Shown here one piece after another: positions 1-8,334 of a stretch of DNA of 64,000 bases (position 1 is its first letter; each line of letters opens with the position of its first letter). The stretch comes from Bacillota bacterium (GTDB taxonomy: Bacteria > Bacillota > Clostridia > Acetivibrionales > DTU013). A model generated the notes under the pieces. That model searched no databases, was not told the origin of the DNA, and saw only the letters and a list, made by a program, of their open reading frames with translations. A program made the translations under genes and the position numbers. The stretch covers positions 117,474 through 181,473 of the forward strand of contig JAFABI010000012.1 of the NCBI GenBank assembly GCA_023426125.1. Reading direction: 5' to 3'.

Positions 1-600
1 GAAAAAGCCGAAAACTGTGCCAACCGATACCGAGATGACGGACTTTATTTTCGACACCGCCGCCGAAAGCAGGATCCCCATTGCCAGAAAGATAAGCTGA
101 AGGAAAAATAAAGTCACCGATACCATAAAGAAAAGCTTCATGTCCAGGTCTCCGGTGTTTAAAGCCAGCATCGTCAGCAGTGCAACTGCAACCAGTATGA
201 TATTTGTAAAGACAATGGACGTAAAAGCCGCCAGCAGCTTCGATGTCAGGATCCGCACCCTGCTTACCGGCTTGGTCATCAAAAAGTCCGCCGTCCTGTC
301 CCTGATTTCCTTTGAAAGGATGGAAGTACCGGTATTCATGGCCTGAATAGCTCCGCACAGAATGACATAAACCAGGATATACGCATAAAAGCCCAGGGGC
401 GTAAGGAAATTCTCCATATAAATGCCAAACGCCTTCCTGAAAGCTTCGGGAAAGCCTTCCATGATCTTCATGGTGGCATTCACATCCCTGGCAAAAGCCG
501 GGTACATGGCTAGAAAAAAGATGGTGATGGCGGCAAGGGAACCGGCCCATATAAGCGTGGACTTTCTATATGCTTTTAGTTCATGAAGAAAAATGTTCAC
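1..600 (-). CDS. ABC-2 type transporter permease, C-terminally truncated by the window edge
   Basis: Membrane permease half of a two-gene ABC-2 exporter, read on the minus strand; the 3' end lies beyond base 1. Translation from a GTG at 600 gives an N-terminus NIFLHELKAYRKSTLIWAG followed by a hydrophobic segment (ITIFFLAMYP) and the motif LSKEIRDRTADFLMTKPVSR, a cytoplasmic signature of ABC-2 permeases, then two more hydrophobic stretches. A purine-rich GGGGGA lies 9-14 bases before the GTG, and the gene starts 3 bases after the stop of the ATP-binding gene, so the two are coupled. The substrate is unknown. Family clear; only about 200 residues are visible. Confidence 0.85.
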   Translation of the reverse strand, partial: MNIFLHELKAYRKSTLIWAGSLAAITIFFLAMYPAFARDVNATMKIMEGFPEAFRKAFGIYMENFLTPLGFYAYILVYVILCGAIQAMNTGTSILSKEIRDRTADFLMTKPVSRVRILTSKLLAAFTSIVFTNIILVAVALLTMLALNTGDLDMKLFFMVSVTLFFLQLIFLAMGILLSAAVSKIKSVISVSVGTVFGFF

Positions 601-603
601 CGC

Positions 604-1488
604 TCATTCCCCCTTCTCATAATAATGCAGGAAGATTTCCTCCAGATCCATTTCTTCTATCCAGATGTTTGCTACCTCTGTTTCCGCCAATCTTTTCAAC
701 ACCAGATTAATATTACCCTTAAACAGGAAGCTGGCAATATTTCCTTTCAGCTCCAGCTCATTGACGCCTTTAATATTGAAAAATTCCTTACCGGTGCCGG
801 CTTTCAACTCTACCTTAAACCTTTTGTAATTGTCTTCCTTCATCGTGCTGATCTTTTCCAGCTTTATTATTCTGCCTTCCTTGATGATGGCCACACGGCT
901 GCACAAACGCTGTACTTCGCTTAATATGTGGGATGAAAGCAGGATTGCAGCGCCCTTTTTGTTCTCCTCCTGCAGCAGGTCAAAAAATTTCTGCTGCATC
1001 AGGGGATCCAGCCCGCCGGTAGGTTCGTCAAGGATGATGAGCTTCGGCTCATGCAGCAGTCCCTGCACAATCCCCACCTTCTTTTTATTGCCGTAGGACA
1101 GGTCGTCGATTCTTTTTTTCAGGTCCAGCTCCATTATTTCAGCCAATTCCCCGATCCTTTTGCTGCAGTCCTTCCTGTAAAAGCTTGCAGAATAGTTCAA
1201 AAGATCAATGACTTTCATCCTGTCATAATAGAACACTTCCGAAGGCAGGTAACCTATATCCTTTTTTATCTCCGGGCCATACCTGATGCAATCCTTTCCG
1301 AAAATCGCGGCGCTGCCGCTCGTGGGATAAATCAGCGACAGCAGCGTACGGATGGTTGTCGACTTGCCGGCGCCATTGGGACCGATAAAGCCGAATATTT
1401 CACCTTCTTCCACAGTAAAGCTGACATCGATAATCCCTCTTGACCTGCCATAATATTTCGTCAGATTTTTTATTTCTATGATGCTCAC
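604..1488 (-). CDS. ABC transporter ATP-binding protein (ABC-2 exporter)
   Basis: Cytoplasmic ATPase that powers the permease encoded just downstream. Seen: Walker A GPNGAGKST near residues 36-44, signature-like LSYGNKKK near 134 (a common variant of LSGGQ in this subfamily), Walker B LIILDEPTGGLDP and the switch His in LSSHILSEV. The GTG at 1488 is preferred because GGGAGGG lies six bases upstream and the protein then opens directly into SIIEIKNLTKYYG; an upstream in-frame start at 1530 would add 14 residues without homology to the fold. About 294 aa, typical for CcmA/NatA-like exporter ATPases. Substrate (drug, peptide or sodium) cannot be told from sequence. Confidence 0.92.
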   Translation of the reverse strand: MSIIEIKNLTKYYGRSRGIIDVSFTVEEGEIFGFIGPNGAGKSTTIRTLLSLIYPTSGSAAIFGKDCIRYGPEIKKDIGYLPSEVFYYDRMKVIDLLNYSASFYRKDCSKRIGELAEIMELDLKKRIDDLSYGNKKKVGIVQGLLHEPKLIILDEPTGGLDPLMQQKFFDLLQEENKKGAAILLSSHILSEVQRLCSRVAIIKEGRIIKLEKISTMKEDNYKRFKVELKAGTGKEFFNIKGVNELELKGNIASFLFKGNINLVLKRLAETEVANIWIEEMDLEEIFLHYYEKGE

Positions 1489-1529
1489 GGTGTACCCTCC
1501 CGTCTGATTTTGTTGTTCATACGCCATCA

Positions 1530-1793
1530 TTATTTATAAAAGCTTTTTTTCAATATATCCAGGTATGGATCAAAGCCGGCGAGGATCTCATTATAATCCC
1601 GCTCCAGGTCCCTGGAATGCTTCAGCTTCACCTGTTCCTTCATGGCAAAGCCTTCCGTCGTCCAGGCGATGATTTCCATCGCTTTTCCGATATCAATCCC
1701 TTCCTTGAAGAGCGAATAATCAATATTTTTATATACTTTGCCATACCCGCTTTGAAGCAGCTCATTGTCCCTTTTTAGTATGTCAAAAAGCAC
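1530..1793 (-). pseudogene. TetR-type regulator, C-terminal remnant only
   Basis: Open frame of 87 codons ending just before the ABC ATPase gene. The residues (KAMEIIAWTTEGFA and a long charged helix after it) resemble the ligand-binding C-terminal domain of TetR regulators that sit at the head of ABC-2 exporter operons. Nothing resembling the N-terminal helix-turn-helix precedes it: the frame is closed by a TAG at 1809-1811 and bases 1812-1916 do not code for it in another frame. TetR proteins are usually about 190-200 aa, so the DNA-binding half appears lost. Assignment to TetR rests on context and general resemblance and is only moderately sure. Confidence 0.5.
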
Positions 1794-1916
1794 CCCTGCA
1801 GGTAACTTCTACAGAGGTATTTTGTTCTTCGGACTGCAAGGTATTAAATTCGTTGGTCGAATTTGAATTACGCGTGTGCACCAAATTCCTTTAACGTTAA
1901 AATATTTTACGTGTTT

Positions 1917-3170
1917 TCACTTTCCTGTAGCAATGCTCCGGGAATCATCCACGCTTTCATTCCCTTCTATTTCCGTATTTTCCATTGTGAGTACCGCCGG
2001 ATCGGAAGCAAGCTCCGGATAAGAATTGTTATAAATCCTTGAGTTTTTAACAGCGATTTTGCTTAGACTGAAACTAAAGAAATACCCGGCTCCAATTTTA
2101 TTGTCGGTAAAATCACAAGCGTCGAAGGACAAACTGCTGTTATTTGTTGCTTCAATACCGTAGGAATATCCCTGGTTACCGGAAAAAGCACTTTTATAAA
2201 AGCCAATGTCCTTGGAATTGTTAAGGATCATGATAGCGGTATTGCAATCCCTGATCGTAGAATTCGCAAACAGCAAAGTGTTTACATTGTTCAAGGTTAA
2301 GCCATTAATGCCGCAGCCGTACAAATCAGAGTCCAGGATGCTTATATTGCCGCCCCCGTCAAAAACCAGTACCCCTCCCGCACATTCTCCCTGCTCAGGC
2401 GTATGTCCGGTTTTTATGTTCTTGATGGTGATATTGTTTGAATCCCTGAAGCTGAATACATTGGCATATCTTGGCTCGACAACTATCTCGGCCGGCGTAT
2501 CCCCTTCCCCTTCCATGGTTAAGTTTTCTACCCCTTTGATTACCAACTGGTTTCCGTCAAAAACGCTTTCCCAGAATATATTATTCTCGGTATACTCCTG
2601 CTTTACTTTGGATAGGTTATATACGCCCTTTTTCAGGATGATTTTCGTATCCGAACCCATAGCCGCAACCAGTTCATCCGCACTATCTACAATTACTTGT
2701 TTGGGATCGTTGATGATGATGCTTTTGGTACTGTTATCCCATTTTACAATTTTCCCCAGGCTCTGTGCTACAAATCTGGCAGGTATGTAAGTCCTTCCGT
2801 TTTTGCTGTACCCGACCGGCGGAACATCCAGTTGGATGGGGACGTCGTTTAAATAGGCCACATTGCTGCCCTGAAACAATTTTACTTTCGTTGAATCCTT
2901 TATAATTGTTATGCTTTTCTCCGAACCATTCCAGATAATATGCTCATTGTCATTCTGTACGCCGAGATTTGTCAACAGCACCCGTAAAGGCAGCAGATTT
3001 CTACCTTTTGACGCAATGATGACATCATCAAACACAATATTCTTTCCATTGATGATTACCTTTATTTGCGGTACTTCGACAATGCCGTCGTCTGCGTAAA
3101 CTGCGGCAGGAAAAACAGAAAACAAAAACAAAGCAGAAAAAATCATTGCGAAAAATTTTCGAATATGCAT
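1917..3170 (-). CDS. Secreted copper-amine-oxidase-N domain / right-handed beta-helix protein
   Basis: Exported protein of about 417 aa. A signal peptide covers residues 1-26 (FFAMIFSALFLFSVF core, cleavage likely after AVYA). Residues 30-150 form a copper amine oxidase N-terminal-like stalk domain with the repeated pattern GRNLLPLRVLLTNLG and GRTYIPARFVAQSLG. From about 170 to 400 the chain is rich in short N-rich strands (NNITIKNIKTG, NVNTLLFANS, NSSLSFDACD) typical of a right-handed parallel beta-helix such as those in pectate lyase or NosD-like proteins. ATG at 3170 is chosen for its AGGGAG site; an upstream TTG at 3191 is weaker. A polysaccharide-binding or cleaving role is possible, but no catalytic residues are recognised. 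Confidence 0.85.
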   Translation of the reverse strand: MHIRKFFAMIFSALFLFSVFPAAVYADDGIVEVPQIKVIINGKNIVFDDVIIASKGRNLLPLRVLLTNLGVQNDNEHIIWNGSEKSITIIKDSTKVKLFQGSNVAYLNDVPIQLDVPPVGYSKNGRTYIPARFVAQSLGKIVKWDNSTKSIIINDPKQVIVDSADELVAAMGSDTKIILKKGVYNLSKVKQEYTENNIFWESVFDGNQLVIKGVENLTMEGEGDTPAEIVVEPRYANVFSFRDSNNITIKNIKTGHTPEQGECAGGVLVFDGGGNISILDSDLYGCGINGLTLNNVNTLLFANSTIRDCNTAIMILNNSKDIGFYKSAFSGNQGYSYGIEATNNSSLSFDACDFTDNKIGAGYFFSFSLSKIAVKNSRIYNNSYPELASDPAVLTMENTEIEGNESVDDSRSIATGK

Positions 3171-3360
3171 CGCGTTATCGCTCCCTTCCAACTATTACTA
3201 TATTATAACATAATCAATACAAGATCCATGTACAAATGGTTAATTTGACGCTATAAAAGAATTATGGCACGGAAGATCCGTAAAGGCGGCCATCAGTCAA
3301 CGATCTTTAATGAAACAGAACAAAATTGCACAGCCTGGATTTACACAAAGAAAAATGTCC

Positions 3361-3408
3361 CAAATAAGAGAACCGGCATAAAAAGTGCTGCGCCGGTTCT
3401 CTTATTTG
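3361..3408. terminator. Perfect 17-bp inverted repeat, likely terminator
   Basis: Arms 3361-3377 and 3392-3408 are exact complements (CAAATAAGAGAACCGGC) around a 14-base loop, with A-rich and T-rich outer ends, so it can work in either direction. It lies 40 bases after the stop of the XylA-like gene and would end the minus-strand sugar operon; the beta-helix gene starts downstream of it. Confidence 0.8.
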
Positions 3409-3447
3409 CATATTCATCTGTTTTTACAAAGCGTGGCAGTCCCTTGC

Positions 3448-4479
3448 CTATTTTGTCATAAGCAATTCCATCACATACATTTCCAGGGCCTCGTAATCCC
3501 TTTCCCCCACGCATTTTTTCTGGAATTCATAATCGAATTTCTTCGCTTTCTCTTCCAGCATTTTGGCTATTTTTAAGCTGTTCTCCAGATGTCTGTAGCT
3601 GTTTTCCAGCTTCTGCGTCCTCATCGCCTTGACATCCAATCCGATGTACTCGCCGTTGGCGCCGTAGTTGTTCTCCACCAGCACCTTGATCTGATTGAAG
3701 GCCTGGCGGAGGTTTTCCACACCGAAGGCCTTGTCCTGGTCATATTTCATCCCATTCTGGTCGTTTAGGTGCACGCCCCACAGCTTGCCCATGGCCAGGC
3801 CGAAGGATATTTCATTTGCAGGGTCCAGACCGGCAAGGATAGCATGGGCCGATTCCAGCAGCCCACCCACCCTCGACGGGTCGATGGTTGCCGCCGAGAC
3901 TCCCATGACATGTCCGATGGTTCCGCAGAAGCTCCTGTCAATGGGCTCGTTTGGCTTGGGTTCGATGAGTATCTTCACGTTTTTATCATATTCCAGCATC
4001 TTGTTGATTGAATCGATCAGTCTTTTTACACCTTCCACCGCACTTTTGCTTTCCGCGCACAGCGTTCCTTCCCTGGCAAGCCAGAGAACGATTTTGTCGC
4101 AGCCCAGCTCGTTGGCTATGTCAATGGACCGGTATGACCTCCACATTGCAAACTCCCTGTCCTCCTTGCTGTTGGAAGTAAAGCCGCCATCGGCCGTCCT
4201 GGGGTCCATCCACAGCCTGGGCGCAACAAATTCCGCAGCCAGGCCGTTGTTATCCAGTATCTTTTTTACGGCTTTCGCTTTTGCTTTAATCTCCGAATCC
4301 TTCAAATCGTTCATATCGGGTACTGCATCATCATCATGGAACTGGACTGCGTCGAAACCGATTGCCTTAAATCTTGCAACCTTCTTTTCAAAGGCGATGG
4401 AGCTTCTGACCTCCGGTCCGAATGCATCGGCGCCTTCGTGAACATTCCAGGGTCCTACCGAAAACTTGAATTGTGACAT
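3448..4479 (-). CDS. Xylose isomerase-type sugar isomerase (class I XylA-like)
   Basis: TIM-barrel, metal-dependent aldose-ketose isomerase of 343 aa, last gene of the minus-strand operon that begins at 7900. It carries the key pattern of actinobacterial-type xylose isomerases: FHDDD at 47-51 (catalytic His 48), GGFTSN near 98-103, EPKPNEP at 173-179 (metal ligand Glu173 and the Lys that shifts the hydride), ESAH at 209-212 (metal Glu and His) and HLNDQNG at 237-243. Family members are about 385-390 aa, so this one is shorter. Good RBS (GGGAGG) before ATG. The neighbours (dehydrogenase, aminotransferase) suggest a substrate other than xylose; true specificity cannot be read. Confidence 0.85.
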   Translation of the reverse strand: MSQFKFSVGPWNVHEGADAFGPEVRSSIAFEKKVARFKAIGFDAVQFHDDDAVPDMNDLKDSEIKAKAKAVKKILDNNGLAAEFVAPRLWMDPRTADGGFTSNSKEDREFAMWRSYRSIDIANELGCDKIVLWLAREGTLCAESKSAVEGVKRLIDSINKMLEYDKNVKILIEPKPNEPIDRSFCGTIGHVMGVSAATIDPSRVGGLLESAHAILAGLDPANEISFGLAMGKLWGVHLNDQNGMKYDQDKAFGVENLRQAFNQIKVLVENNYGANGEYIGLDVKAMRTQKLENSYRHLENSLKIAKMLEEKAKKFDYEFQKKCVGERDYEALEMYVMELLMTK

Positions 4480-4500
4480 ATTCTCTACCTCCCGTTAAAT

Positions 4501-5652
4501 TTACACCTTCACCCACTGCCTGGCAGCATTGCTTTTCAAAATGGCTTCCGTTAGCTTGATAATATAGTGACCGTCATTAAAGGTGGCAAAGTCACATGGG
4601 TCCTTGCCCATCACCTTGCCGTCCGTGATATATTTGTAAAAGCTGTAGACATTGTTGCGCATGGCGTCATTCCAGCCTTCAGGATGTCCCGCGGCCAGAT
4701 AGGTATACTGCCTTGCATCCGGCGCCATCAATTGCGGATTCCTCATCACAAGCCTGTTATCGCAGTCCCTGAAGCCCATCCACATCTGGTCGGCCATTTC
4801 CTGGTTCCAGTAAAGTGAGGCGCTTGTTCCGTTGATTTCCAGATCAAGGCGGCATTTCCTGCCCGCGCTGACCTCCGAAGCGCAGAATACGCCGTGAGCG
4901 CCGTTATCCAGCTTGACAAGCACAGCTCCCCAGTCCTCGGTCTTTATTTCCTTATCCTCGTATTCCGCATTGGCATTGGTGGAGAAGGTTTCCACCTGGC
5001 CTTTGGCTTTTTTCCGGACAGGGATGGTTGTTACCAGGTCTGCGCAGACCTCGGTTATTTTTGCACCGGTGACCGTCTGTACGGCATCCATCCAATGTGA
5101 ACCGATATCGGCAATGCATCTGGACGGCCCGTTTATTTCCGGTTCGATCCTCCAGTTATAGTCCGTCTCCAAAAGCAGCCAATCCTGCAGGTAAGACCCG
5201 TGTACCAGCTTTACATCCCCTATTTCACCATTCTTCACCTTGTGCTTCATATCCTGGACCAGGGGATTCATTCTGTAATTGAAATTGATGCCGCTTACAA
5301 CGCCGGGATATTCCTCAAGGAGCTTCAACATCGCCGCCGATTCCTCGCTGGACCTTGCCAACGGTTTCTCGGAGAACACATGCTTGCCGGCTTTAATAAT
5401 CTTTTCATTTATTTCCTTGTGTAGATTATTGGGCGTGCAGTTGTGGACAACCTGGATATCCGGGTCGGCAAGGAATTCATCTACAGTTTTGTAGCATTTG
5501 GGTATGTAAAATTCATCCGCCTTCTTTTTGGCAAGCTCATAATTTACATCGGCCACTGCAACCAGATCGGCAAATCCGATTCTGCGTATGGCTTCAATAT
5601 GGCTCACGCCAATAAAGCCCATTCCGATGATTCCGGCTTTTATTCTTGACAT
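4501..5652 (-). CDS. Gfo/Idh/MocA family sugar dehydrogenase
   Basis: NAD(P)-dependent oxidoreductase of 383 aa that oxidises or reduces a hydroxyl of a sugar or cyclitol. Seen: N-terminal Rossmann motif GIIGMGFIG (residues 7-15), SEKPLA near 96 with the conserved Lys of the EKP motif, and ADIGSHWMDAV, the family's catalytic Asp/His helix. It overlaps no neighbour: it ends 21 bases before the XylA-like gene and starts 24 bases after the TIM-barrel gene, all in one operon. In B. subtilis a dehydrogenase of this family (NtdC) makes 3-oxo-glucose-6-phosphate for a DegT aminotransferase, and both families occur here; that pairing is inference. Confidence 0.92.
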   Translation of the reverse strand: MSRIKAGIIGMGFIGVSHIEAIRRIGFADLVAVADVNYELAKKKADEFYIPKCYKTVDEFLADPDIQVVHNCTPNNLHKEINEKIIKAGKHVFSEKPLARSSEESAAMLKLLEEYPGVVSGINFNYRMNPLVQDMKHKVKNGEIGDVKLVHGSYLQDWLLLETDYNWRIEPEINGPSRCIADIGSHWMDAVQTVTGAKITEVCADLVTTIPVRKKAKGQVETFSTNANAEYEDKEIKTEDWGAVLVKLDNGAHGVFCASEVSAGRKCRLDLEINGTSASLYWNQEMADQMWMGFRDCDNRLVMRNPQLMAPDARQYTYLAAGHPEGWNDAMRNNVYSFYKYITDGKVMGKDPCDFATFNDGHYIIKLTEAILKSNAARQWVKV

Positions 5653-5676
5653 GGCTCTCTCCTTTCAAATAACGCC

Positions 5677-6435
5677 TTATCCCTTCAGATACTTCATCAC
5701 ATCCGCGATGGACTTTTTGTCCTCGTAGGTCGGCCAGTATTCAAGCCCGAAAAACCTGTCATAACCGCTTGCTTCCACCGCTTTCAAAATATTCCCGTAA
5801 TCGCTTTCTCCATTGAAGTGCTCATGTCTCCCCGGAACTCCCGCGGAATGGAAATGTCCGATGTACGCGGCATTTTTCCTGATATTCTCGATAACATTGC
5901 CTTCCATGATCTGCATATGATACACATCGTACAGAAGCTTCACATGATCACAGCCGACGCTTTTCATAATTTCAAAGCCCACATGGGAGGAATCCAGGTA
6001 ATAGCCCTTATGGTCCACCAGGGAATTCAGCGCTTCCAGGTTTAATGTAACGTCCTCTTTGACCAGGATGTCCGCCACTCTTTTCAAATTTTCAATCAAA
6101 ACGTTCTTCTGGGAATCCACCTTGCACTCGATATCGCCTGAAAGGCCTATCAAGGATTTGCAGCCCATTTCCTTCGCCAGCTTTATGGATTCCTTAACAT
6201 TTTCAACCACATGGGAGGCAGGAAAGTTCATCCTGTTGGTCCATGCTCCTTTTAAGCAGCAGATGGCAACCTTGATCTTGTTCTCAGCCGCAAGTCTGCC
6301 GATTTTGGATACATCCTTGCCGTCGGTGTCCCAGAACTCGATTGCGTCCAGCCCAAGTTCGGCAGCGACCTTGATGCGGTCATAAAAATCGTATTCCGTA
6401 AGTACGGGCTCAATGCATAATGAATATTTTGCCAT
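5677..6435 (-). CDS. Hydroxypyruvate isomerase-like TIM-barrel protein
   Basis: Xylose-isomerase-like TIM barrel of 252 aa, the size of hydroxypyruvate isomerase, IolI and D-psicose epimerase relatives. Likely metal and acid-base residues are Glu134 (NLEAL), Asp170 and His173 (LYDVYH), His194/His196 (GHFHSAG) and Glu232 (GLEYWP), the layout of the Hyi family. AGGAGG sits seven bases before ATG. Second gene of the DegT operon. It probably isomerises or epimerises a keto-sugar intermediate between the aminotransferase and the dehydrogenase; the actual substrate is unknown. Confidence 0.85.
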   Translation of the reverse strand: MAKYSLCIEPVLTEYDFYDRIKVAAELGLDAIEFWDTDGKDVSKIGRLAAENKIKVAICCLKGAWTNRMNFPASHVVENVKESIKLAKEMGCKSLIGLSGDIECKVDSQKNVLIENLKRVADILVKEDVTLNLEALNSLVDHKGYYLDSSHVGFEIMKSVGCDHVKLLYDVYHMQIMEGNVIENIRKNAAYIGHFHSAGVPGRHEHFNGESDYGNILKAVEASGYDRFFGLEYWPTYEDKKSIADVMKYLKG

Positions 6436-6510
6436 TTATTTACCTCCTCATATTGTTTTAATCGTTACCTTAAGCTTATACCTTCTCATTTGAAGTATCA
6501 ATTACCATCG

Positions 6511-6569
6511 GTTATAACGACCTAATTTAAAGGAAATTTGTCAGTTGCAGACAAATTTCCTTACCGCAG
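6511..6569. repeat. 59-bp interspersed repeat, copy 1 (contains 13-bp hairpin)
   Basis: Begins GTTATAACGACCTAATT and contains a perfect 13-bp inverted repeat (AAGGAAATTTGTC, arms 6530-6542 and 6550-6562, 7-base loop) and ends TTACCGCAG. A second copy at 34781-34839 differs at only three positions. It lies between the DegT and TIM-barrel genes inside one operon, so it is transcribed. Confidence 0.8.
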
Positions 6570-6619
6570 ATGAAGCCTTTGCGTTGAAGCACAAACGGCA
6601 ATCCACCGTTCATCCGCTC

Positions 6620-7900
6620 TTAAGCCAGTTCGGCAGCCACTTTGTTTATGCCTTTTGCAACCATGTCGCAATCCTCCGGCGTCATCTGTGAAGGTATATC
6701 CAGGTGTATGATCCTGCTGAGATATTCAAGGGTATTGGGATTCATATCCGGCGAATACTCCACAGGTTTACCCTTGTGATGCGGGCATTTCCACGGGCAG
6801 CCTTCGGAGGTAGGCGTCTTTTGTTCGATTACATGCTTCCAGTGCGCATAAATATGCCAGTCGGGAATGCCAGAATTGAAAACGCCGGCTGCATTGATTC
6901 CTTCTGCCTTGAGAGCTTCTGCAAACTTCTGTACCTTGCTGCTGTCGTCCAGGTAGAACATCAGGCAGATACCCACATCGCCTTCCGCATCGTTTACCGG
7001 TCTGACCTTTATGCCTTTGGTGTCCTTTATCTGGTCGATGATTCTCTTCTGGTTTCTCCTCATAAGGGAAAGCAGATTATCAAGCTTGCTGAACTGAGCC
7101 AGCAGTACCGCGCCTGTCAATTCGCTCATCCTGAAATTCACCCCGCAGAAAAGTTCGCCTTCGTAACGCTGTTCGGCAAATCTGTCGGGTCTCCAGCAGG
7201 CAGCCGTATCATGATAGCCCATGGCTCTGTCATAAAGCTTTTCATCGTTGGTTACTACCATGCCGCCTTCGCCTGCGGTAATGATCTTATGATACTGGAA
7301 GGAATAGCAGCCGCAATCTCCGAAGGTTCCCAGGTATTTTCCCTTGTAGGTGCCGCCAAGTGCCTGGGCGCAGTCTTCTATAACCTTAAGGTTGTGTTTT
7401 TTTGCTATCGCCATGATCCTGTCCATATCACAGGGAACTCCCCGCATATGTACGACAACCAGGGCTTTTGTGGAGGTCGTGATCTTTTTTTCGATGTCAT
7501 CAGGGTCAATGGTAAGGGTTTCATCCACCTCTGCAATGACAGGGATCGCCTTTGCTCCGACGATGGATGCACAGGATGCAAAAAAGGTATAGCCGTTTAC
7601 AATTACTTCATCACCCGGTCCGACCCCACAGGCCACCATGGCTGATATAAGAGCCGACGTACATGAATTTACCGCAAGGGCATATTTGGCGCCTACTTTT
7701 TCGGCAAACTTGATTTCAAACTCTCTGACTTTGGAGGGATGCTTTTCAGGGCCATAGTACCTGAAAAGGTATTTCCTGTCCAGGACTTCCATTACCTGCT
7801 TCTTTTCCTCTTCTCCTATTTCCAGTCCTCCCGGATACATAGGATAATTTTCCGTTGTTTTTGCTTTTGGCCCTCCATAGATTGCCAGCTTCTCACTCAT
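6620..7900 (-). CDS. DegT/DnrJ/EryC1/StrS-family sugar aminotransferase
   Basis: PLP-dependent aminotransferase of 426 aa that adds an amino group to a keto-sugar or keto-cyclitol. The PLP lysine is Lys205 in SFQYHKIITAGEGG, preceded by the phosphate-binding region NSCTSAL (78-84) and the Asp of VIEDCAQALGG that contacts the pyridine nitrogen. The start LAIYGGPK is typical of scyllo-inosose and NtdA-like members. A short Cys-rich insert (GCPWKCPHH) near residue 363 is also known from this subfamily. First gene of the operon; GGGAGG ten bases before ATG, promoter at 8023-8051. Likely works with the following isomerases and dehydrogenase on an amino sugar, in either the synthetic or the degradative direction. 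Confidence 0.92.
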   Translation of the reverse strand: MSEKLAIYGGPKAKTTENYPMYPGGLEIGEEEKKQVMEVLDRKYLFRYYGPEKHPSKVREFEIKFAEKVGAKYALAVNSCTSALISAMVACGVGPGDEVIVNGYTFFASCASIVGAKAIPVIAEVDETLTIDPDDIEKKITTSTKALVVVHMRGVPCDMDRIMAIAKKHNLKVIEDCAQALGGTYKGKYLGTFGDCGCYSFQYHKIITAGEGGMVVTNDEKLYDRAMGYHDTAACWRPDRFAEQRYEGELFCGVNFRMSELTGAVLLAQFSKLDNLLSLMRRNQKRIIDQIKDTKGIKVRPVNDAEGDVGICLMFYLDDSSKVQKFAEALKAEGINAAGVFNSGIPDWHIYAHWKHVIEQKTPTSEGCPWKCPHHKGKPVEYSPDMNPNTLEYLSRIIHLDIPSQMTPEDCDMVAKGINKVAAELA

Positions 7901-7936
7901 AAGATTTTTACCTCCCTCAATTAAGGCTAAATGGTT

Positions 7937-7948
7937 TAATAGGTTTTA
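7937..7948. promoter_or_regulatory. LacI-type operator copy (one mismatch)
   Basis: TAATAGGTTTTA, one base from the TAAAAGGTTTTA found at 8284 and (as its complement) at 8007. It sits in the leader of the DegT operon, about 70 bases downstream of the main operator, a spacing that would allow looping. Confidence 0.5.
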
Positions 7949-8006
7949 AAAGTGCAGCGATAAAAAGTACATCCAAAGGATTAAGCAAGACCATGAAACA
8001 CATTAC

Positions 8007-8018
8007 TAAAACCTTTTA
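8007..8018. promoter_or_regulatory. LacI-type operator at the DegT operon promoter
   Basis: TAAAACCTTTTA, with 5-bp symmetric arms around CC. It lies directly downstream of the -10 box of the DegT promoter, at the expected transcription start, so a bound repressor would block initiation. The exact complement occurs before the divergent lacI-family gene at 8284-8295. Confidence 0.7.
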
Positions 8019-8022
8019 GTTA

Positions 8023-8051
8023 ATCATAGCATATCTAAAAATGACAGTCAA
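8023..8051 (-). promoter_or_regulatory. Sigma-A promoter of the DegT operon
   Basis: On the minus strand TTGACT (8046-8051), a 17-base spacer and TATGAT (8023-8028). It is the best match in the 430-base divergent region and leaves a leader of about 115 bases before the DegT gene. Confidence 0.75.
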
Positions 8052-8283
8052 TAAGTTAAAAACATTTTTGCCCTGGCGTTTGACTCATGACCTGGGAACA
8101 CTGAAAATATTACTTGCGCTTTTTCTGCAAGTGCCAGCGCTCCAAGGCTGCATTTGCAGAAAATTTCAGCGTGAGTTATCTCTTCATCAGTGCTTGAAAT
8201 GTCTAAAATCCAAGGTTACGGTAAAATTAGAAAAAGAATGCTTGAAATATGGCAAAAAAAATAGTTCTGTGTTATTATATTAG

Positions 8284-8295
8284 TAAAAGGTTTTA
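8284..8295. promoter_or_regulatory. LacI-type operator before the regulator gene
   Basis: TAAAAGGTTTTA, identical as a complement to the operator at 8007. It lies about 40 bases before the regulator start and just after an A+T-rich TATTATAT, consistent with autorepression. Confidence 0.65.
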
Positions 8296-8334
8296 TAACG
8301 ACAAATGACATGGAAAGGACACAGCAAACCGAGA

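Noticed and set aside
6704..7645. 313-codon plus-strand frame over the DegT gene
   Set aside because: Opposes a gene with all aminotransferase motifs; Cys/His-rich noise composition.
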